Positions 44,721 through 53,500 of a stretch of 64,000 bases of DNA are shown here, in pieces. Location: NCBI GenBank assembly GCA_907165135.1, contig OU015566.1, positions 4,404,501-4,468,500 on the forward strand, in the 5' to 3' direction. A program made the translations under genes and the position numbers. Each line of letters opens with the position of its first letter. Positions within the stretch are counted from its first letter, which is position 1. The notes below the pieces were generated by a model, which was not told where the DNA came from, searched no databases, and saw nothing but the letters and a program-made list of their open reading frames with translations. The DNA is from Oikopleura dioica. Its lineage: Eukaryota; Chordata; Appendicularia; Copelata; Oikopleuridae.

Positions 44721-44884
44721 TTCTCAGCGAAATGTATTTTGAAGAATGACAGAGTTCAGATTGAGAGAACAGAGCTCGAGCCTGAATCTGGAAAACACTT
44801 CCCTGGTAGATCGGACAATTTTACTCTCTAGATGTCATAGGCTAAGCAACCCTTCTTTGCGTAATATGGATAAAAAGGGCGTAC

Positions 44885-45015
44885 ATTCGTTGTGGCCATT
44901 TTAAGAATTCGTCCGTTGTGTCGATTCGTCCATTGTGTCCGTCACGTAGGGTGTTCGAAAATGATCACAACGGACTTATGTCCACAATAGACTCATGGCC
45001 ACAATAGATATTTTT
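44885..45015. repeat. Short imperfect inverted repeat
   Basis: TTGTGGCCATTTTAAG with GTCCGTTGTGTCG on the left and CACAACGGACTTATGTCCACAATAG, ATGGCCACAAT on the right form a nested hairpin. Related ATGAGTCCGTTGTCTGTTGTG sequence occurs at 45430. Confidence 0.5.
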
Positions 45016-45509
45016 TTTCAAAAATTTCGTTATCAGATCATCAAATTGATAGATAAATTTAATGAAAAGCCTACCAGAAATTCAAATCAGTCTGACTTTT
45101 TCTGACGGTCGTCAAATAAGTTAAACTCAAAATTTAAATTTTGATATGATAAATTCTATTTCTTGAGCTCTTAGATCAAGGGTAAGTACACGAAAAAGTA
45201 AAAAAAAACGAAGAGAAAGAACAGAACAAGAACAAACGGATTCTTAAGCGTTAAAATATTTCTCTTTCTCGCTTTCAAATTTTGGCGGCTAACTAAGGAA
45301 AGATTCTTTAAGAAAATCATTGAAAACAATCACTGTCATTATTTTGGAATTGACGGACAACTGAACACATTTGTTTTATCAATTTGAGAATCTGAGAACG
45401 AGCTTTTTTAGAAAGGAATTTCTTGTGACCATGAGTCCGTTGTCTGTTGTGTTGCGTAGGGTGTAAAAAATGTCCGGACCAGACGCATCTCCATATGGTC
45501 GACCCAAAA

Positions 45510-46180
45510 TTATTCAATTTTGAAAGGCCACTTTTTCAAATCCATATTATCAAAAATAGGCCTCACTTTGATATTCGACTGTATTTTATACTTACCACAA
45601 TAAAATTTAATTTTTGGAGCTGGAATATTTTTTTGCGGTATTAAGGTGAGAAGCGCGAAAACCGTTGAAGTTCCTGTGAAGGGAAGAAACCAAAGGAAAT
45701 ATTGGCGAAAATGCCACGTTTGAAATAATTCGTAAGGATCTAGTTGTTGTTCCCAATCATGAGTCGCCAAAACAATACTGCATACAATAGGTCCGTAAAA
45801 GATCAAAGCTATTATGTGTGCAATCACCAGTCTCCGTCTATTTTCAATAATTTTCCATTCCACGCGCCAGGCGTAGCTTAATAGCTTTCGAGCAAGATAA
45901 ATTGGGGTCCTTCTTCGGAAAAAAAAACAAGTACAAAAAACATGATTTATGATGAATATAAATGATATATTTTCTAATTATTATTTTTTCCGTTCCAAAA
46001 CCGCAAAGTGAAGACAATTAACAAGAGAAATACCCGTGAAACAACAAAAAGTGTAACAGAAGGCTGTCCATTCCCACCTTATCAATAGATGATAATTTTT
46101 GGGAGACACTCGATTGCGCCGCTTAACAACGCCCAGCGCCGGCGATCTCGCCTGGTTCGAAGAAATTTTGACTCTCAAAG
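45510..46180 (-). CDS. Predicted multi-pass membrane protein fragment
   Basis: Two minus-strand exons carry hydrophobic helices: WTAFCYTFCCFTGISLVNCL (from an ATG near 46178, after RRNRVSPKNYHLL) and, in the second (about 45905-45640), IAHIIALIFYGPIVCSIVLA and FLWFLPFTGTSTVFALLTLI, separated by a polar loop with WEQQLDPYELFQTW. The family is not recognised. The 3' end is lost in AT-rich sequence and the gene sits among repeats, so it may be incomplete. Confidence 0.45.
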
Positions 46181-46235
46181 GCGAAAATTTTAGATTTTTA
46201 TGTCAACTTAGTTATTCTGACTCCTTTATATAGTA

Positions 46236-46766
46236 ACTGGTTTTTTTTAACGTTGCACCATTTTTGTGGAGCGCTTTTCAGCGGGTTAGAGTCGAGATAT
46301 TTTGGTTATCTCTTTTGCACCATGTAGGGGAGAGTCTGTAGTATGCTAAATAAACTTTTGGTGTGAGAAGCATCACTGGTGGTGGAGTAATGACGTCATC
46401 TATTGGGAATTCGCGGCAAACCGTGAATGGTTGGAGAAAATTTGAACAATCCTTAAAAGCACCATATATGCTTTTATCATACAGGGATGTTTCCTACATG
46501 TATACGAAATAAACCTGATAGTTTTTGGTGCCAGCACCAAGGTTGGTGCTGGAGTAATGACGTCATCAAGATTTTTTCCTATGCTTTTAGTGTATTTTGG
46601 ATGTCGTGATTACTCGACCACCAGTGATGGTGCCAACACCAAAAGCTTATTTAACATATTACAGACCCTCTCAAACAAGGTGCAAAAGAGAGAATTGAAA
46701 TATTTCGACTCTAACACCATCAAAAACGCTCCACCAATTATGTACAACGTTAAAAAAAATCCTGTT
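46236..46766. mobile_element. Inverted-repeat element with about 150-bp arms
   Basis: The left arm (ACTGGTTTTTTTTAACGTTG...TGCACCATGTAGG...AAATAAACTTTTGGTG) is mirrored by the right arm (CACCAAAAGCTTATTTAACA...CAACGTTAAAAAAAATCC). The middle holds short GGTGCTGGAGTAATGACGTC repeats. A single arm of the family lies at 21415-21565. Confidence 0.7.
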
Positions 46767-47718
46767 AGTCCCAAAGTTAAAAGAGGAAAACCTTTAAATT
46801 AAAGTGAACTAAAAGTAGAATGAATCATTTTAATGGGGTCCTATGGCCCTGGAAGAAGCCAGAGCAAAAGCTGTTTTGTCTTACTAATATCTATAAATCG
46901 AATGCTTTAGATTTAGAAAATTAAAATAAGTCGACTTAGGTGCCTCTGAAACTCTCAAAAAATCTCATCAACTAGGGAAAGTTCTCTAGAACTCTATAGT
47001 TTATCTTAAATTTTCCAAGAAATCCTCAGTTCGTTCACAAATCCAAGACGGTAGGATACGTTTTTTTGGGTTATTTTTCAGAAGAATTATAGCACTGAGG
47101 ATGGTTCATTGAGAACCAGAAACGTTCTGCAATAAAGTCTTGTTTTCAATTATCATCAGATGTCATTTATCAACGAATAAGGGGGATTGTGAAAATGAAA
47201 TTGGACCCATCGTGCTCCCGTGAAAGTTAAAGGCTATAATTATAGGCTATAATACCGGTAGAGAAGTTCAGAAGTACAATTGGTTTCCAAATTTCCGGAG
47301 TCCAAATTTCCGGACATTTTTAAGATTTTAAGGCATCTTAGTGGGACACTACGAAATCGACCATTGTCCGAATTTCCTGACTTTTCTTCAAAATATTATT
47401 TATGAGCGATCATTTTCTCTAAAATAGGAATCAATTTACGGTTAAATTAACTTCTTTTTGGGCGCAAACTGAGCTTGTTCGCGAGGTTAAAGAAGAAGAG
47501 TAAAACTAAGGGTCATTGTTGTGGACTCGCTTTGCTCATCTCCAAATAAGGAAAGGAGATTCGCCGCACCTGTTCAAAATAACTTTCGCTTGGCCCCGGC
47601 CACTTTTCTGTTCACTCTGCCAGACCGCTTGCTACAAAATGCCGCTAATATTAAATTTTTACAATTCGCAAAACTAGAGTCAATCTTTTCGCATCGCAGC
47701 AAATGCATATCCACAACA

Positions 47719-48060
47719 AATTGGTACCAGGACATAACGAACCCGCGACGGAGGACACCTCCAAGAGAAGAAACTGGCACCAAACAACAAATTGGTACCA
47801 GGAATATACGAACCGCGCCGCACAAGACCATCCATAAGAAAAACTGGCACCAAACAAGAAATTGGTACCAGGACACGAAGAACCCGCGACGGAGGACACC
47901 TCCAAGAGAATTAACTGGCACCAAACAAGAAATTGGTTCCAGGACTCAACGACCCTGCGCTGGAGGAAACTGCAAAAAGAGAAAAACTGGCACCAAACAA
48001 CGAAATTGGTTTCAGGATGCTATCTGTGGATCAAACAAGAAATTGATTCCAGATAAAAAG
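47719..48060 (+). repeat. Minisatellite inside the LTR element
   Basis: Units of about 55-65 bp built on AACTGGCACCAAACAACAAA, TTGGTACCAGGACA and ACCCGCGACGGAGGACACC repeat about five times. The array is open in several frames on both strands because of its period and composition; no protein function is claimed. Confidence 0.8.
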
Positions 48061-48204
48061 AAAAAAAACCTCCTGTAAGTAATTCCCCGCAATGGTTACA
48101 GAAAATTTGCACTGTCGTCATTATTTTGGGAACTTTTTTGGATTTATTCGCTAGTGGATTTGCTCACTGGTGGATTTCCTTTATTTATTTTACCGTTGTG
48201 GATC

Positions 48205-48365
48205 GCATGCCTTTGGACGAATTTCTAGCGAGACGAATTTCCAATCAAGCTTTTGGACGAATTCTTGCTAGACGAATTCCAATAAATTTTGCCTTTGGAC
48301 GAATATTCAGCCGAACGAAATTCCAAGCAAGCATTTGGACGAATTTCAGCTGAACGAATTTCCAA
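48205..48365. repeat. GGACGAATTTC tandem repeats
   Basis: Degenerate units of 30-35 bp containing TTTGGACGAATT and AGACGAATTCC inside the LTR element. Confidence 0.65.
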
Positions 48366-49229
48366 TATAAATTGCTACAGCCGCCACAAAAAAAACCGAT
48401 TACCCGACGATTAACTGGGGGGAAGGGAGTATCGCAAATTATATAAAATTTATCTCTTCTCGTCAAAAAGAAAATAAGTTAACCGCCGTCAGCGCATTGG
48501 AAATCGGACTTCAATTCTGCTCTTGCAACCGCATAAATGATACAGACTGGATCCCGCATGGAAAACTGGGTATCATTCCGCTTCTGCACTGCTCGAAAAT
48601 CTGCAAAAAATTAATTGGGTATCATTCCCACAGCACAGCTACAGCAACGCACAACCAATTGGGTTTTATTCCCACTGCATTTACAGCTATTTCTTCTGGT
48701 ACGCCGCAAACTACCGTGCCCGCATAGAAGATCAAGTCGCGCAAATAAAAATAAGCTTTATGAAATTAATCTGCGATCAGAAGAGAATATTTGAACACTG
48801 GTGGAATCTGCAAACTTTGCGCGAAAATTCTACTCATCACATGCTGCACCCGAATCTGGGGGATGTTGTGGACTCGCTTTGCTCATCTCCAAATAAGGAA
48901 AGGAGATTCGCCGCACCTGTTCAAAATAACTTTCGCTTGGCTCCGGCCACTTTTCTGTTCACTCTGCCAGACCGCTTGCTACAAAATGCCGCTAATATTA
49001 AATTTTTACAATTCGCAAAACTAGAGTCAATCTTTTCGCATCGCAGCAAATGCATATCCACAACATCATTAAGTGGTTTTTCTTTCATAATCTCTTTGTA
49101 TTGAGCCTGTACCAACGCTTTTTTAAAATTTTTGGTGGGACATAAAATTTTTTCCGGTGACCCAAATTTCCGGACATTTTTATGGAAACCAGGGGACGAA
49201 ATTTGTCCGGAAATTAGGAAACCAACTGT

Positions 49230-50040
49230 ACTAGTTCTCAATCAAAATCAGATTTCTTGAAAAATCAGATTTCTTGAAAAAATTCTTGAAAATCTCACTT
49301 CTAAGATAAGCTGCGAGCCCGTGAAGTTCGGCTCCGCGCTGCTCGCCCAGGTCCCTTAAACTCACTAATACGAGGCCCTAACGCACGCATTTTCTGGTGA
49401 AGAATTTATTGAATTAGCGGGGCCCAACTCTCACTCTTGTTCAGAACTGTTTCCTAGGTCATGGTTTGGTCAGATGATGGCCAATTGGTTACGGCCGGGC
49501 GGCGCAATTCAGTACTCCCCTTATTTTTTATTACAAATTACCTATCACACTGAGTTATGAGAAAGCAAAAGTCCCACTTATATTTCTCTTTTGCCATTTT
49601 ACAGCTTCGTGCTTTTCCCTCTTTTTGCAAAGTGCGAATGAATTTCATTGACACTAGACTCAAGGAAGAGTTTATTGAAATTTATTTTACCTGACAAATT
49701 ATTGATTTTTCTTTTTTATTTCGATTATGGACGTTCATGAAAATCTTATATTGGACCAACAAAGGACGGAGCTTTATGATTTCATTTCATGACCGATATT
49801 TCGATGAACTGCCAATAAAAGCGGTTTGCATAAGCGCAAATTTTCTCAATAAATTCGAACTTGTGTTTTGAACAATCGTTGCGCAAGATAGTAATGATTT
49901 TTATACCAGGTCACGGGAACATAACGCCGGAACGCATAAAAAAATTTCTCATTCAAAAGCTCCTTATAAGGGCTTTCTATTTGACTTATAATACGAGATT
50001 CCATCCTGGTAAAAGGAAGACTTGTCTTCCATGATTCCAT
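49230..50040. other. Gene-free stretch
   Basis: No recognised gene. The minus-strand frame at 49846-50040 has no clear features. Confidence 0.35.
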
Positions 50041-50543
50041 TAGTCAACACGGTCGCGAGCGACCGGGCGGTAGGGCCGCAGGGCCAGCGCAAGGCTGACA
50101 CCTAGACGCGAAAACATCCCGCGCTGCGTTTCGACAAGTTCAGTCGTCGAAATCGGACAACGCGGTAAGTCACTTCTCGAGAGATTACGAGAGAACGTGA
50201 GTTTAGAAGTTAGGACCCGGGCCCACGTACATTTAGAACGTTACGTGCGAAACGCAACGTTAGAACTAACATTTAGAATTTAGATTTCCGCCCAACTCGA
50301 CTTGCAGCAGAAGACAACAACGAAGAGAATTCCACTGTTCATTCTGCCCCGAGAATATAAATAAACCTAACTTAAATCGAATTAGTCCCACGTTTCTTGT
50401 GGTGACTGAAGCGCTTTTAAGCGGGCTTACGTTTTCCGAAGTACATCAGGAAATCGCGTATTCTCCACATTTAGCTCTCAAGAGAGTGACATTTTGAGTC
50501 CTCTTTGAGTAAAACATTTAGCGACGTGCCCATTTAAAGCACA
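50041..50543 (+). promoter_or_regulatory. Leader and possible 5' LTR of the Gag-Pol element
   Basis: The sequence upstream of the Gag-Pol ATG changes to a higher GC composition near 50041. It has an AATAAA at 50359-50364 and a TGGTGACTGAAGCG stretch at 50400 that could serve as a tRNA primer site. If so, an LTR would end just before 50400. No direct copy of this region was seen downstream within the window, so the LTR call is unproven. Confidence 0.4.
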
Positions 50544-53500
50544 ATGTCGAACAACCCATCTAGCATGATCTACGCTAAGGCTAATGCCCGAAGCTATGAA
50601 CCGTACCGCAACCTCAGCGACTCCCAGAAGCCGCCGAAGTTGTGTACAGATATTCCCCCGGCGATGGCGAAAATCATTTATGAGGCTTGGCTGGCGCATT
50701 TCGACAGCTACGTCTCAAAACGAATTTTAGCCAGAAGCCCTAAAAACCCGTACGCTCAGTTTAGCACTGACTTGCCATGCCTCTGGGATACGCCCTCGGG
50801 CAGGGATATGCCGAATTGGACGGGCTCGTGTGGCATCCCGAGCACCTTGATCGAATTCCGTAACTGGAAAACAACCTTCCCGAAAAGGTACAAGGGAAAA
50901 GGTATGATCGAATTCATCGGTGTCGATGACGACCTCCAGGACGGGGTTCTCGTTTATGAAGGACCCATCGAATTGGAAGGGAGACCAGTAGGACAAGATC
51001 AGATAAACGAAGTGTTCATCAACTTCTTCTTCCCAGGATTGTCCAACTTTGATAACTGGAATGAAGAAGCGAACCTTAAGTTCGCAAGGGAAGCCGTGCG
51101 AAGAGCGGGTGAAACCTTCATCACGCAATGCCGCCCTGACCACAAGAATGCGGTCAGACGAGGACAACTGGCGTCAGTTAGAGCCTACGTCGATAAGCTC
51201 ATCGAAGACCTCGAAGGGCCGAGCAAGAAGCCAGAGTTTTTCAGATGGTTTGCTTTGCTCCGCACGTTGGCGAACAAGGAATACGCCGCGTTCACCGTCA
51301 AAAGCAAGATCGACCTGGCTCGCCAAGTGATGATGAACAACTTGGGGGATTATTCCCGCGAAGCGGTCGCCATCGGCCACAGCTTCGAAAGGGCTGAATT
51401 TAACGAGGCTGAGGGATGGACTCCATTAATGGAACTTACAGCTTTCTTAGCCGGAATCCTTTCCAATTCGGAGAAGGATCTCGTGGCTATCTTGGAGTCT
51501 TTGGCTACCAGGGTCGACAAGGACTACGAGTCCATCGATCTGAAAACGGTCCTCGAGAACCAGCAGTTCATTTTGGGGAAATTCGAAAGGAACGCAAGAG
51601 ACGATTTGCTCAACATCTGCCCTGAGAAATGGGAGCTGAGCTACGTCTGCGACCCAGAGAATCCAATGCGCGCCTACCAGGACGTGGTGGACCAGGAAGC
51701 CAAGGCTGTCAAGGAAGCCGAGAAGAAGGAAAAGCCCAAGTTCAACAAGTGGGCTTCTGAACGCAAGGACAAGAAGAGATTTCCGAAGTACCAAGCGAAC
51801 GCCGTCAACTCGCGAAACGATTTAATCGTCGACGCGAACACTGGCAAGGTATTCGCGGAAGTAAAGGAGCTCAAGATGTCCCAACAGGAGCTCGGCAGAG
51901 TGGATCAGGACAAGATCCGGTGGATGTCCAAGAACAGATTCAGCCGCCAGGTCAAAGCCAAGGTAACTATGGCCAAGAAAGATCTGAAATCGAGATCCTG
52001 GGGCCCGAAACAACTTCCAGGTAAGAAGTTCAAGGCGGTCGCTTTGGAAGAGGTCGAACGCGAGCTCGATTACATCCAACGGGCGATCAGAAATGAAGAA
52101 GGAGGCTGGCACCTGGCCCAAGAAGACGACGACTACGAGAAGACTGACACCGACGGAGAAGAAGTATCAGCTACGTCTGGAGAAGCAACTTCATCGTCGG
52201 AAGAAGGTTTGTCCGATAGAAACATAACGGAGAATAACCGCATTTTTAGACTCATAAGAAGTATCCGCTCGGCAAAAGAAGAACATGCAGTCTTCAAGAA
52301 ATACGATAAGAGAAACGTTTCTTTAAAATTCGATTACATATCTGTTGTAACAAATGATTCGGCAAATAAAATTAAAACTAGGAATACTTACACCCTTGTG
52401 TTTGATACAGGAGCTAATACAACACTAATAAACTGCAGGTTTCTAAAGCAACTCGAAGAAAACAACTGTGCGGTACGCAGAGATTCAGGCATACGAAAAG
52501 GCTCCACCGCGGGCGGCGGAAAGCTTAAACTTATGCCTTTCGCAGTTTCCTTTTCATTGTGTTTAGGAGCATTGGAAATTAAGGCAATAGATGCGGCCGT
52601 CCACGAAGGGAAAGACGACAATTGGATTCTTCTAGGAGTTAGAGATTGGCAACCGAACGGCGTTGAATTTAAAAATATCGACGGCGAAACTAGGATAGTA
52701 GTAAACGATCAGCCGCTTGAGGATTATTGGACATTTGTGAGACACGTGGAGGTCGAAGATCAAGAATGGTCGGAGTTGAGCAGAGAGTTCAATAAAATTA
52801 TTACGGAATCTTTAGTCGCAGAAGTGAGTATCAGATCTGAAATTGACCCAAACGACGAATTAGCATCGATATTTTTTGATTTGAAGCCTACAGACAAAAT
52901 GAACCCAGACGGCATGCGTGAATTTTGGAGGAAAATCGAACAGATCCACGAAGATAACAAAAAAATTAACACTGTTGACGAAGTTGTCATAGATGAGTTC
53001 GGCGAAGTCTTGGACTTGAGTGACCCGGAGGACAAAAGATTTTTTAGAAGAATAAAGAGACTACTGTTGAAATATTTTGTCGTGTTTTCTAAAACTCAGG
53101 GCGTAGTACCTGATGAGCAATTTATTGTGCACGGCGAGATCAAGGGAAACCCTACAGGTAAGTTTGCGGACAAGTCTTTCGAAAGATGGTCTCCGGAAGT
53201 GCAGGAGCAGGTCATCAACAAGCTGAACAACGAACTCGCTGAAGGAATCTTGAAGCCTTTAGACCCAAAGATTCAACCCAAGAATTTTATGAGAATATTC
53301 CCAGTAAGCAAGAAACACTCACCGGGAATGACAGTAGAAGAGAAGATGGCGAATATTAGATTAGTCTCAGACTGTTCAGCAGGTATCAATCAGAATACGA
53401 CCTTTGCCAATCATGAGATGGACTCGATCAGAGACGCTATTCAAAAGATGGCGAGATTCACGGAGACGGGACTCATTGGGATGGCGGATCTGTCATCAAT

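Larger units (their letters stand above)
47517..49065 (+). mobile_element. Small non-autonomous LTR element (TRIM-like)
   Basis: Two direct 202-bp terminal repeats (47517-47718 and 48864-49065) are identical by eye except for one C/T change. They begin TGTTGTGG and end CCACAACA, the TG..CA form of LTRs, and the whole is flanked by TCAT (47513-47516 and 49066-49069). A purine-rich GGGGGA stands directly before the right LTR and a TGGTACCAGG motif 3 bp after the left LTR could be a primer site. The internal 1.15 kb lacks gag or pol, so movement would need proteins supplied in trans. Confidence 0.9.
47271..49229. mobile_element. TA-flanked element interrupted by an LTR element
   Basis: Left end TACAATTGGTTTCCAAATTT at about 47273; right end is the reverse complement of TACAGTTGGTTTCCTAATTT, finishing at about 49229. 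Both ends also share CCAAATTTCCGGACATTTTT. TA flanks suggest a Tc1/mariner-type insertion. An LTR element (47517-49065) was inserted later within it. Confidence 0.7.

Noticed and set aside
47574-47924. Minus-strand 116-codon frame in the LTR element
   Set aside because: Created by the minisatellite and by the LTR; the same frame reappears at the second LTR.
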